From Clostridium acetobutylicum ATCC 824 (GTDB lineage: Bacteria; Bacillota; Clostridia; Clostridiales; Clostridiaceae): DNA of 64,000 bases. Under the pieces are notes generated by a model. It saw nothing but the letters and a program-made list of their open reading frames with translations. It did not search any database and was not told the origin of the DNA. The position numbers and the translations under genes were made by a program. Positions 54,795-63,541 of this stretch are shown here, in pieces (positions within the stretch are counted from its first letter, which is position 1; every line of letters starts with the position of its first letter). Location of the stretch: positions 1,026,001 to 1,090,000 of the forward strand of contig NC_003030.1 of assembly GCF_000008765.1 (NCBI RefSeq), written 5' to 3'.

Positions 54795-55514
54795 ATGATA
54801 ATTTTACCGGCAATAGATATAAAGCAGGGAAAATGTGTAAGACTTTATCAAGGAAGATTTGAAAAATCAAGTGTCGTTGCGGAAAGTCCAGCATTAACGG
54901 CAAAGTCTTTTGAAAATGATGGAGCAAAATATATACATGTGGTTGATTTAGATGGTGCTTTAGAAGGGGAAATTATAAACTTAGATGCTGTTAAAAGTAT
55001 AGTTCAGGTTACCAGTGTTCCCATAGAATTAGGTGGAGGAATAAGAAATATAAAGGTTGTTGAAAAACTTATAAATATAGGTGTTAAAAGAATAATATTA
55101 GGAACGGCTGCTCTTAAGGATAAAGAATTTACAAGAGAAGCTATAAAGGAATATGGTAAGAGTATAGCAGTTGGAATAGATGCAAAAGATGGATATGTTG
55201 CAGTAAATGGATGGCTTAATGTGAGCAAAATAAACTACATAGAGTTTGCAAAAATAATGGAGGATATGGGCACAGAAGATATAATTCTAACAGATATAAG
55301 TAAGGATGGAACGTTAAAGGGACCTAATTTTGATATGCTTAAAAAACTACAGGAAAATGTAAACTGTAATATAACAGCTTCAGGTGGAATAAAGGATTTA
55401 GATGATCTTATTAAATTGAAAGAAATGAATATATACGGAGCTATTGTTGGAAAAGCAATATATAGCGAAAAAATTAATCTTAAGGAAGCCATAGCTGTAA
55501 TAGAAAAGAGGTGA
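54795..55514 (+). CDS. hisA: ProFAR isomerase
   Basis: A beta/alpha-barrel isomerase that opens the ribose ring of ProFAR to PRFAR. 239 aa with the N-terminal catalytic Asp in [34 protein letters not shown] (first phosphate loop), the second catalytic Asp in [14 protein letters not shown] and the second phosphate loop [11 protein letters not shown]. It starts one base after the hisH stop, with only a weak upstream site (GGGAG at 54780), so translational coupling is likely. Confidence 0.95.
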
Positions 55515-55519
55515 AAGGT

Positions 55520-56281
55520 ATGCTTACAAAGAGAATAATACCATGTCTTGATGTTGATATGGGAAGAGTTGTTAAGGGTGTCAATTTTGTTAACTTAAAG
55601 GATGTTGGTGACCCGGTTGAGATAGCGGATTTTTACAATAGAGAAGGCGCAGATGAAATAGTATTTTTGGACATAAGTGCCACAAATGAAGGCAGAAATA
55701 CCATGATAGATGTGGTAAGAAGAACGGCAGAGAAGGTATTTATACCACTTACAGTAGGTGGTGGAATAAGAGATGTAGATGATTTTAAAAATATATTGAG
55801 GGCAGGAGCAGATAAGATATCTATAAATTCAGCAGCAATAAGAAATCCAGAGCTTATAAATGAAGCTGCAAAAAAATTTGGAAGTCAATGTGTCGTAGTT
55901 GCAGTGGATGCAAGAAGAAATATAGAAACAGGAGGCTTTAATGTTTTTATAAATGGAGGAAGAGTAGATACAAGTTTAGATGCCATAGAATGGGTTAAAA
56001 AATGTGAAAGTCTTGGTGCAGGAGAAATACTTCTTACAAGTATGGATGCAGATGGTACTAAAAATGGATATGATGTTGAGCTCACAGGTGCAGTATGTGA
56101 TGCAGTTAGGATACCGGTTATAGCTTCAGGAGGATGTGGAAGGCTTGAAGATTTTGATGAAATATTTAAAAAGACTTCAGCTGATGCAGCACTTGTGGCA
56201 TCACTTTTTCATTATAAAGAGTATACAGTTGGAGAAGTTAAAAACTATTTAAGAGAAAATAGTATTCAAGTTAGATTATAA
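55520..56281 (+). CDS. hisF: Imidazole glycerol phosphate synthase cyclase subunit
   Basis: The cyclase barrel that uses ammonia from HisH to form IGP and AICAR. 253 aa with catalytic Asp in [54 protein letters not shown] and [11 protein letters not shown]. The start is ATG 55520 (LTKRIIPC...), with AGAGGTG at 55507-55513; the GTG at 55511 lies inside that site. Evolutionarily it is a sister to HisA next door. Confidence 0.96.
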
Positions 56282-56299
56282 AGCTTGGTGGTGATTTGT

Positions 56300-56647
56300 T
56301 TGGAATATAAAAAAATATTAGAAATGATGGATTTTTCAAAGGGGCTTATCCCTGCAATAGTTCAGGATGATGAAAACGGCGAGGTTTTAATGTTGGCTTA
56401 TATGAATGAGGAAGCTCTAAAAAGGACGGTAGATACGAAAAGAACCTGGTTTTGGAGTAGATCAAGAAAAAGTTATTGGAATAAGGGGGAGACCTCAGGA
56501 CATTTTCAATACGTAAAAAGTATAGGCATTGATTGTGATGGAGATACTATTTTGATAAAAGTAAAACAGGTGGGAGCTGCATGCCATACTGGAAATAGAA
56601 GTTGTTTTTATAGGAGCTTTGAGTTTGAAGATGGAGGGGCAAAGTAA
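56300..56647 (+). CDS. hisI: Phosphoribosyl-AMP cyclohydrolase
   Basis: Opens the adenine ring of PR-AMP. 115 aa with [51 protein letters not shown] and the zinc cysteines in [13 protein letters not shown]. It is not fused to HisE, unlike in enterobacteria. The start is TTG 56300, 8 nt after GGTGG; earlier in-frame TTG and GTG codons overlap that site. Confidence 0.93.
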
Positions 56648-56979
56648 TGGATAAAAATGAAATACTAAGTAAATTGTATAATGTTATTGAGGATAGAAAG
56701 AATAATCCAATTGAAGGGTCATATACAAATTATCTATTTGAAAAGGGAATAGATAAGATACTGAAAAAAGTCGGAGAGGAAACAACTGAAGTTATAATAG
56801 CCTCAAAGGATGATAACAAAGAGGATTTAATAAATGAAATATGTGATGTTATATATCACACATTAGTGCTTTTAAATTATAAAAATATAAAACTTGAAGA
56901 TATAGAAAAAGAGCTTCAGAAGAGAAATGAGAAAATTCTTAACAAAAAACAAGAGAGAAGACCTATTGAAAATATATAG
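56647..56979 (+). CDS. hisE: Phosphoribosyl-ATP pyrophosphatase
   Basis: Hydrolyses PR-ATP to PR-AMP. The 110-aa all-helical MazG-like protein has [20 protein letters not shown] with the acidic ligands, [10 protein letters not shown], and [16 protein letters not shown]. It starts in a TAATG overlap with hisI after GGAGGGGC and closes the operon. hisC (aminotransferase) and a histidinol phosphatase are missing here and must be elsewhere. Confidence 0.95.
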   Translation: MDKNEILSKLYNVIEDRKNNPIEGSYTNYLFEKGIDKILKKVGEETTEVIIASKDDNKEDLINEICDVIYHTLVLLNYKNIKLEDIEKELQKRNEKILNKKQERRPIENI

Positions 56980-57056
56980 TTTATTGTGTATTATTAGTGT
57001 AGGTTAAAGGATACTAATAAAATATTTAAACAACGGGAAGCGAGGATAATAAAAAT

Positions 57057-59045
57057 ATGAACATTGATGAATTATCAATAAATACCATAAGGATTTTATC
57101 AGCTGAAGCAATTCAAAAGGCCAATTCAGGGCATCCAGGTACCCCACTAGGAGCAGCACCTGTAGCGTATACACTTTGGTCAAAGTATTTAAAACACAAT
57201 CCTTCAAATCCTAAATGGGTCAATAGAGATAGATTTATTTTATCTGCTGGTCATGCATCTATGCTTTTGTATTCACTTCTTCACTTATTTGGCTATAAGA
57301 TTTCCATAGATGATTTAAAGAATTTTAGACAATGGGAGAGTATAACACCAGGACATCCTGAATATGGAGTTACCCCAGGTGTTGAGATAAGCACAGGACC
57401 TTTAGGTCAAGGTATAGCTAATGGTGTAGGTATGGCTATTGCAGAAGCACATCTTGCATCAAAATTCAATAAACAGGGTTTTGATATAGTTGATCACTAT
57501 ACATATGTTTTAAGCGGAGACGGCTGTATGATGGAAGGAATAGCTAGCGAAGCTGCTTCTTTTGCTGGAACTTTAGGATTATCAAAACTAATAGTAATAT
57601 ATGATGATAATGATATTTCAATAGAAGGAAATACTGATATAGCATTTAAGGAAAATGTTGGAGAAAGATTTAAAGCATATGATTGGAATGTAATAAACGT
57701 TGAAGATGGAACTGACGTAAGTAGTTTAAGTAAAGCAATTGAAAAGGCAAAACAGCAAAACGATAAACCATCAATCATTATAGCTAAAACAGTAATAGGC
57801 TTTGGCTCACCAAATCAAGGAACAGCTGGAGTTCATGGCTCTCCACTAGGAGAAACTGGAGTAAGTGGATTAAAGAAAAATTTAAATTGGAATTATGAAG
57901 AAGAATTTTATGTTCCAGAAGAAGTTAAAGAGCATATAAAAAAGCTTCAAAAAACATTTGAAGAAAATGAAAGTAACTGGAATGAACTTTTAAATAAATA
58001 TAAAGAAAAATATCCTGATTTATTTGATGAATTTAATGCTTGGATGAATGGTGAAGTAAAAGTAAAGCTAGATGAAATTGATGCATTTAAAGAGTTAGAA
58101 AAACCTATGGCAACAAGAGATTCATCAGGAAAAGCATTAAATATAATAGCAAATGTAGTGCCAAATTTAATAGGTGGATCTGCTGACTTAGCACCATCAA
58201 ATAAAACATACATGAATGATAAGGGTGATTTTTCTTCTGATGATAGAAGTGGATCAAATCTTCACTTTGGAGTAAGAGAGCATGCTATGGCTGCTATTGC
58301 AAATGGAGTATCTGCACATGGCGGACTAAAAATATTCGTATCAACTTTCTTTGTATTCAGTGATTATATGAAGGGTGCAATGAGAATGTCTGCTCTTATG
58401 AATCTCCCTGTTGTGTATGTGCTTACTCATGATAGTATAGGAGTAGGAGAAGACGGACCAACTCATGAACCAATAGAACAGTTAGCAGCACTTAGAAGTA
58501 TACCTAATTTAACAGTATTGAGACCTTGTGATTCAAAGGAAACTGTAGAGGCATGGAAATACGCATTAGAAAGAGAAGATGGACCTACAGCACTTGTACT
58601 TACAAGGCAAAAGCTTCCTTTGTATAATGAAACTGGAAAAGGTTTATTAAAAGGTGCGTATACACTAAAAGATTCTAAAAAGGATGTTCCAGATATGCTT
58701 CTTATGGCTTCAGGCTCAGAAGTTGAATTGGTGTATGAGGCACAAGAAGAACTTTTAAATAAAGGAATAGATTCAAGAGTTATCAGTGTTCCATCCTTTG
58801 AACTTTTCGATAAGCAGGATAAGGCTTATAAAGAAAGTGTTATGCCAAGCAGCGTTAGAGCTCGTGTTGCAGTAGAGGCAGCATCTTCATTTGGTTGGCA
58901 TAAATATACTGGAATTGATGGGGAAATCATTTCAATAGATCATTTTGGAGCTTCAGCACCAGCTGAAACACTTTTCGAAGTGTTTGGATTCACTAAGGAA
59001 AATGTTATTAAGACAAGTGAAGAAGTGCTAAAAAATAATAAATAA
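57057..59045 (+). CDS. tkt: Transketolase
   Basis: A thiamin diphosphate enzyme of the pentose phosphate pathway (662 aa). N-terminal PP domain: [37 protein letters not shown], the ThDP motif [14 protein letters not shown]; Pyr domain from about 350 with [15 protein letters not shown] (catalytic Glu) and [17 protein letters not shown]-terminal domain ends after [23 protein letters not shown] 57057 has GCGAGGA about 11 nt before it. The gene stands alone after the his operon with its own terminator and serves pentose use and supply of erythrose 4-phosphate for the aro pathway at the other end of the window. Confidence 0.96.
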   Translation: MNIDELSINTIRILSAEAIQKANSGHPGTPLGAAPVAYTLWSKYLKHNPSNPKWVNRDRFILSAGHASMLLYSLLHLFGYKISIDDLKNFRQWESITPGHPEYGVTPGVEISTGPLGQGIANGVGMAIAEAHLASKFNKQGFDIVDHYTYVLSGDGCMMEGIASEAASFAGTLGLSKLIVIYDDNDISIEGNTDIAFKENVGERFKAYDWNVINVEDGTDVSSLSKAIEKAKQQNDKPSIIIAKTVIGFGSPNQGTAGVHGSPLGETGVSGLKKNLNWNYEEEFYVPEEVKEHIKKLQKTFEENESNWNELLNKYKEKYPDLFDEFNAWMNGEVKVKLDEIDAFKELEKPMATRDSSGKALNIIANVVPNLIGGSADLAPSNKTYMNDKGDFSSDDRSGSNLHFGVREHAMAAIANGVSAHGGLKIFVSTFFVFSDYMKGAMRMSALMNLPVVYVLTHDSIGVGEDGPTHEPIEQLAALRSIPNLTVLRPCDSKETVEAWKYALEREDGPTALVLTRQKLPLYNETGKGLLKGAYTLKDSKKDVPDMLLMASGSEVELVYEAQEELLNKGIDSRVISVPSFELFDKQDKAYKESVMPSSVRARVAVEAASSFGWHKYTGIDGEIISIDHFGASAPAETLFEVFGFTKENVIKTSEEVLKNNK

Positions 59046-59056
59046 GAATAAAAAAG

Positions 59057-59095
59057 CAAGTTAGGTTAAGATATTATGCCTAGCTTGTTTTTTTA
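59057..59095 (+). terminator. Intrinsic terminator of tkt
   Basis: CAAGTTAGG (59057-59065) pairs with CCTAGCTTG (59079-59087), one G-U, followed by TTTTTTTATAG. Confidence 0.85.
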
Positions 59096-59191
59096 TAGAA
59101 ATATTTTATAATAATATTACATAAATGTTTATTAGTTTAAAACTTGGAAACAATAATAATAAATTAATATTATTAAATGAGGAGAAAATAT

Positions 59192-59524
59192 ATGAATAAA
59201 ATACTTTTGATAGGAAGAATGACTAAGAATCCAAGTATTAAGCAAATAGAAACTACTGGAAACAATAGATGTAATTTTACTATTGCAGTTAATAGAAGAG
59301 TAAGAAATACAAATGGAGAAAATGAAGCTGATTTTATTCCAGTTACAGTTTGGGGTAAAACTGCTGAAAATGTTGCAAGATACATGAAAAAAGGTTATCT
59401 TGTTGGTGTATCTGGAAGACTTCAAGTTAGAACTTATCAAGATGTTGATGGCAATAGAAAGTATATCACTGAAGTTGTTGGTGAAGAGGTTCAATTTTTA
59501 GAAACTAAAAAAGAAGCGGTTTAA
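59192..59524 (+). CDS. ssb: Short single-stranded DNA-binding protein without C-terminal tail
   Basis: 110 aa consisting of an OB fold only: LIGRMTKNPSIKQIETTGNN, CNFTIAVNRRVRN, DFIPVTVWGKTAENVARYMKKG and VSGRLQVRTYQDVDGNR. The usual disordered linker and acidic DDDIPF tail that recruits repair and replication partners is absent; the protein ends ETKKEAV. This makes it a paralogue or specialised SSB rather than the main replication one. ATG 59192 follows GAGGAG; an in-frame start at 59177 precedes that site. A terminator follows immediately. Confidence 0.9.
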   Translation: MNKILLIGRMTKNPSIKQIETTGNNRCNFTIAVNRRVRNTNGENEADFIPVTVWGKTAENVARYMKKGYLVGVSGRLQVRTYQDVDGNRKYITEVVGEEVQFLETKKEAV

Positions 59525-59529
59525 GAAGA

Positions 59530-59563
59530 CACCCCAAAATAATATGATTTTGGGGTGATTTTT
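59530..59563 (+). terminator. Intrinsic terminator of ssb
   Basis: CACCCCAAAAT (59530-59540) pairs perfectly with ATTTTGGGGTG (59547-59557), followed by ATTTTTAAT. Confidence 0.9.
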
Positions 59564-59696
59564 AATAATTAATATTAAAAAGTTAAAAAATTTGCATTTA
59601 AAGTTAAGGTTATGTAAAAAAATAGAAAATTCATTGAAAGTGTATGGGATATATTGATACAATTACATTAAAAATACATAAAGGGGAGGAAATAAA

Positions 59697-60659
59697 ATGC
59701 GTAATAATATAAAAAAACTAAGTTTGATTTTTTGTTTTATTTTTACAATTATGTTTTTATCAGCATGGTCTAAGGTTGGCAATGTTAATGTTATGGCGGC
59801 AAATTTTAATAATCTAAAAGTTCATTATATAGACGTTGGACAAGGCGATAGTGAACTAATACAATGTGGTGGAAAGAATATGCTTATAGATACAGGAACC
59901 AATGAATCAACTAGTAATTTAATGTCATACTTAAAGAATCAAAATGTGCAGAAAATTGACTATTTAGTTCTTACTCATCCGCATGAAGATCATATAGGTG
60001 GAGCAGATGAAGTAATCAATAATTTCAATATTGGAACTATATATATGCCAAATGTAGCTACTAATACTCAGACATATAAAGATGTAATACAAGCAATGAG
60101 AAATAAGGGGCTTACAGCAACAAATCCTGTGGTAGGAAGTACATTTAAAGTTGGTAGTGCAAATTGTATAGTGTATGGTCCAATAAATACGAATAGTGAA
60201 AATTTAAATACGTACTCAATAGTCATAAAATTAACCTATGGAAATAATAAATTTATGTTTACGGGAGATGCACAAAGTTCCAATGAGCCGGATATGATTA
60301 ATGCAGGATTTGATTTAAGCGCAGATGTTCTTAAAGTTGGACATCATGGAAGTCATACCTCAAGTTCACAAGATTTTTTAAATGCAGTTAATCCTAAATA
60401 TGCTGTTATAAGCTGCGGATTAGGTAATGATTATGGGCATCCACATAAGGTTACAATGGATAAGTTAGAAGCAATGAATATACCTGTGTACAGAACTGAT
60501 GAAAATGGAACTATAGTTTGTACAAGCGATGGTAACAATATAAGCTTTAATTGTGAACCGGGTGATTATAAAGATGGTTCGGAATTGGCAGGAGGAGAAA
60601 GTTATTCATATATGAAAATTGATATGAGGAAACTATTGTCTTTTAGTATAAATAAATAA
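59697..60659 (+). CDS. Secreted metallo-beta-lactamase-fold hydrolase (ComEC C-domain type)
   Basis: 320 aa with an N-terminal hydrophobic signal or anchor (about 8-25, then VMAANF). The rest is an MBL hydrolase: VHYIDVGQGDSELIQ, the metal motif LTHPHEDHIGG, FTGDAQ and GHHGSHTSSS, closely matching the C-terminal domain of the competence channel ComEC but without its membrane part. It may be an extracellular nuclease or phosphodiesterase; the substrate is not known. ATG 59697 follows GGGGAGGAA. Monocistronic with terminator. Confidence 0.88.
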   Translation: MRNNIKKLSLIFCFIFTIMFLSAWSKVGNVNVMAANFNNLKVHYIDVGQGDSELIQCGGKNMLIDTGTNESTSNLMSYLKNQNVQKIDYLVLTHPHEDHIGGADEVINNFNIGTIYMPNVATNTQTYKDVIQAMRNKGLTATNPVVGSTFKVGSANCIVYGPINTNSENLNTYSIVIKLTYGNNKFMFTGDAQSSNEPDMINAGFDLSADVLKVGHHGSHTSSSQDFLNAVNPKYAVISCGLGNDYGHPHKVTMDKLEAMNIPVYRTDENGTIVCTSDGNNISFNCEPGDYKDGSELAGGESYSYMKIDMRKLLSFSINK

Positions 60660-60667
60660 TAAAAAAG

Positions 60668-60709
60668 CAAAATCATTTATTAATTATATAGATGATTTTG
60701 TTTTTTTTA
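60668..60709 (+). terminator. Intrinsic terminator
   Basis: CAAAATCAT (60668-60676) pairs with ATGATTTTG (60692-60700) around a 15-nt loop, followed by eight T. Confidence 0.88.
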
Positions 60710-60812
60710 TTTACATATTTAACCCGTAGAATATATAATAAAGTTTGTAATGGTTAAAATTAAATAATATGATAACCAAATAATCGCAAATGTAATTAAT
60801 GGAGGTGCTAAA

Positions 60813-61448
60813 ATGGAGGAAGATAGTTTTTACACAAAGGGTGAAGAAATTGCAAATGCTATAACGCATTTAGTTGGTGCAGCTTTAGCAATTGCAGCAA
60901 TTGTTATTCTAGTAGTTTTTGCAGCGAGGAATGGGAATGCATGGTATGTTGTAAGTTATTCTGTTTATGGTGCGTGCCTTTTCATACTATACTTATTTTC
61001 TACTCTATATCACAGCATCTTTAACAAAAGAGCAAAGAAAGTTTTTAGGATATTTGATCATGCTTCAATATATATACTAATTGCAGGAACATATACTCCA
61101 TTTTCATTAACGGTTCTTAGACATCATGGAGGTTGGATAATATTTTCTGTTGTCTGGATAGCAGCAATTATTGGAATCACACTAAAGGTTTTTTTCTGTG
61201 GTAAATTTGAAAAATTATCTACATTACTCTATGTAATAATGGGGTGGATGATTGTAATATACTTTAAAACCTTATTAGCATCTATGCCTTTTACAGGAAT
61301 AGTATTTTTAGTTGCTGGAGGAATAGTATATACCCTAGGAGCTCTATTATTTCTATTCGATAAAATTCCATACAATCATGCCATATGGCATCTATTTGTA
61401 ATGGGTGGCAGCGTATGTCACTTCTTCGCAGTCTTGTATTTGTTATAA
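60813..61448 (+). CDS. Hemolysin III / YqfA family membrane protein (PAQR superfamily)
   Basis: 211 aa with seven hydrophobic segments. Family motifs include EEIANAITHLVGAALA, STLYHSIFNKRAKKVFRI, FDHASIYILIAGTYTPF and the C-terminal NHAIWHLFVMGGSVCHFF; conserved His and Asp residues are those proposed to bind zinc in PAQR proteins. Despite the name, a true haemolysin role is not shown for most members. ATG 60813 follows AATGGAGGTG. A terminator, whose right arm has been multiplied into a tandem repeat, follows. Confidence 0.92.
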   Translation: MEEDSFYTKGEEIANAITHLVGAALAIAAIVILVVFAARNGNAWYVVSYSVYGACLFILYLFSTLYHSIFNKRAKKVFRIFDHASIYILIAGTYTPFSLTVLRHHGGWIIFSVVWIAAIIGITLKVFFCGKFEKLSTLLYVIMGWMIVIYFKTLLASMPFTGIVFLVAGGIVYTLGALLFLFDKIPYNHAIWHLFVMGGSVCHFFAVLYLL

Positions 61449-61465
61449 TAAACCTTATGAAACTT

Positions 61466-61527
61466 AATATATAGCCCGTACCAAAATCACAATCAACAAG
61501 TGATTATGGTGCGGGCTATATATTTTA
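61466..61527 (+). terminator. Terminator of the hemolysin III gene
   Basis: ATATAGCCCGTACCAAAATCAC (61469-61490) pairs with its complement at 61500-61521, with one wobble and one mismatch, followed by ATTTTAGTTT. Its loop and right arm are the founding copy of the 95-bp repeats downstream. Confidence 0.85.
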
Positions 61528-61927
61528 GTTTCAATAGGTTTATTAACTTTTTCAAAGTAAGAATAAGACCAAAAGAAAAAATCACAATCAACAAGTGATT
61601 ATGGTGCGGGCTATATATTTTAGTTTCAATAGGTTTATTAACTTTTTCAAAGTAAGAATAAGACCAAAAGAAAAAATCACAATCAACAAGTGATTATGGT
61701 GCGGGCTATATATTTTAGTTTCAATAGGTTTATTAACTTTTTCAAAGTAAGAATAAGACCAAAAGAAAAAATCACAATCAACAAGTGATTATGGTGCGGG
61801 CTATATATTTTAGTTTCAATAGGTTTATTAACTTTTTCAAAGTAAGAATAAGACCAAAAGAAAAAATCACAATCAACAAGTGATTATGGTGCGGGCTGTA
61901 TATTTTAGTTTCAATAGGTTTATTAAC
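61483..61927 (+). repeat. Tandem array of a 95-bp repeat, about 4.7 copies
   Basis: The sequence TCACAATCAACAAGTGATT recurs at 61487, 61582, 61677, 61772 and 61867, exactly 95 bp apart, and the units between are identical except for one A-to-G change in the last copy (GGGCTGTATATT). Each unit holds the hairpin AATCAC-N9-GTGATT and the terminator's right arm GGTGCGGGCTATATA, but only the first copy has the matching left arm. The near-zero divergence points to very recent expansion. No ORF or spacer structure is present, so it is not a CRISPR array. Confidence 0.97.
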
Positions 61928-61947
61928 GACTATAGATATAATAAAGA

Positions 61948-62031
61948 AGAGGTTTTAAGACTATACCATTATCACTATTGATATATCAATAGTGATAATG
62001 GTATAATTAAATAAAGTTTTGAATAACCTCT
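61948..62031. repeat. 44-bp perfect palindrome nested in outer inverted arms
   Basis: Bases 61962-62005 are a perfect palindrome with two 22-bp halves (starting TATACCATTATCACTATTG) and no loop. Outside it, AGAGGTT (61948-61954) pairs with AACCTCT (62025-62031). It lies directly after the repeat array and 130 bp before degV. It could act as terminator-like hairpin or cruciform; no strong U tract follows. The rest of this 690-bp gap is AT-rich and shows no gene. Confidence 0.9.
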
Positions 62032-62135
62032 AAAACTTGGGAAATAAAATATAGTATTATATAAAAAATATTAATTGACTTTATGTAAATGATTATTTAA
62101 AGTTGTGTGCTAAATTAAGAAGGAGAATAATATAT

Positions 62136-62981
62136 ATGGAAAAGATAGCGATTATAACGGATACTACGGCTGATTTGACTGAGGAGTTTATAAAAGAGAA
62201 TGATATAAATGTATTATCATTCAGAATCATATATAAAGATAAAGAATATAAAGACAAAGTAGATATAACTTCTGAAGAGGTATATAGGAATTTTGAGATT
62301 GAAGTACCTAAATCTTCCATGCCATCACTTCAGGATATGGAGGATTTATACAAAAAGCTAGAGGAAGAAGGATATACTCATGCGATAGGTATAACCCTTT
62401 CAAGTGGTCTCTCAGGAATATTTAATGGACTAAAAATGATTGCTGATGAACATAGTAAAATTAAATCTTTTATATATGATTCAAAGCTAATATCTTTAGG
62501 TGAAGGTGCATTAGTTGAAGAATGTTCTAAGATGATTCATAACAATAAAAGCTTTGATGAAATTGTAAAGGCTATACCAGAGATAAGGAAAAAAATACAT
62601 CTGTTTTTTGTTGTAGGCACTCTTGACTATTTAAAAAAAGGTGGTAGAATAGGAAAAATAGCAGGAACAATAGGAAAGCTTTTAAATATTAAACCTATAG
62701 TTTCAGTGGATGATAATGGTGTCTATTATGCGTACGATAAGGTTCGTGGTAGAAAGCAATCTCTAAATAGAGTAATGGAAATAGCAAAAGATATTACTAA
62801 AAATAGTAAATGTCGAGCATATGTAATGCATGGTGATGCTGAAAAAGAATCAAAAGAATTTTTTAAGAAAGTAAAAGAGCTTCCAAATATTAACAATGCT
62901 TTTTATAATGGATGTATAAGTCCGGTTTCAGGAGTTCATAGTGGGCCAGGTCTTGTTGGACTTGTACTATTAGAGGAATAA
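62136..62981 (+). CDS. DegV family fatty-acid-binding protein
   Basis: 281 aa, DegV fold (fatty acid kinase FakB type), which holds a fatty acid for phosphorylation by FakA. Motifs: IAIITDTTADLTEEF, the KSSMPSL loop, ITLSSGLSGIFNGL with the fatty-acid-binding serines, VGTLDYLKKGGRIG, and the C-terminal VSGVHSGPGLVGLVLL. ATG 62136 follows AAGGAGAA; an in-frame GTG/ATG-like start at 62103 lacks a site. The PadR gene begins one base after its stop, so the two are cotranscribed. Confidence 0.92.
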   Translation: MEKIAIITDTTADLTEEFIKENDINVLSFRIIYKDKEYKDKVDITSEEVYRNFEIEVPKSSMPSLQDMEDLYKKLEEEGYTHAIGITLSSGLSGIFNGLKMIADEHSKIKSFIYDSKLISLGEGALVEECSKMIHNNKSFDEIVKAIPEIRKKIHLFFVVGTLDYLKKGGRIGKIAGTIGKLLNIKPIVSVDDNGVYYAYDKVRGRKQSLNRVMEIAKDITKNSKCRAYVMHGDAEKESKEFFKKVKELPNINNAFYNGCISPVSGVHSGPGLVGLVLLEE

Positions 62982-62982
62982 T

Positions 62983-63429
62983 ATGCATAGAAATGAATTA
63001 GATATTAAAGAAGAGGAAAAGAAACTCTACGAGGAATATAAGCAGAAACTTGCAGAAATAAGGAAAATAAAAAAAGAAGGTGAAGCAGTTGGCCAAGTAT
63101 TTACAAAAGGACTGCTCCCCCTTTATGTTCTCTTTATATTGAGTTTAGCGCCTACAAATGGAAATGATATTGCAAACCAAATTGGAAAGAGAACTGATGG
63201 CTTATGGATTCCAAGCACTGGTGGTATATACCCTATATTAAAAAAAATGGAAAAGAAAAGTTTTATATCTGGAAAATGGAATGATGAAAGTAAAAAGAAA
63301 CAGAAAATATACAACATAACAGATATAGGATTGAAGGAACTTGAGAATAAGAAATATCTTTTAAAAGATAGAATAAGTGATGCACTTCATGTTTTTGAAA
63401 TTGTATATAAAGATTTATATGAAAAATAG
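62983..63429 (+). CDS. PadR family transcriptional regulator
   Basis: 148 aa. After a charged 40-residue N-terminal helix comes the PadR winged helix: LLPLYVLFILSLAPTNGNDI, GLWIPSTGGIYPILKKMEKK and a wing with KKQKIYNITDIGLKEL, then a C-terminal dimer helix. The long N-terminal extension is unusual for short PadR proteins. It is coupled to degV (1-bp gap, AGAGGAATA before the ATG). Its target is unknown; autoregulation or control of degV is typical for the family but not shown here. Confidence 0.88.
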   Translation: MHRNELDIKEEEKKLYEEYKQKLAEIRKIKKEGEAVGQVFTKGLLPLYVLFILSLAPTNGNDIANQIGKRTDGLWIPSTGGIYPILKKMEKKSFISGKWNDESKKKQKIYNITDIGLKELENKKYLLKDRISDALHVFEIVYKDLYEK

Positions 63430-63541
63430 TATTAAAAGAGCTTTAATTTAGTGAATAAACTTTAATTAAAGATTATATTATGTGAAAAGCATAAATATTT
63501 AAGGGAAGTAATCGCTATGAGTAAGTTGGCAGGAGGAATTT

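Noticed and set aside
61483-61927. Regular repeats considered as a CRISPR array
   Set aside because: The 95-bp units are tandem with no unique spacers, and no cas gene is nearby.
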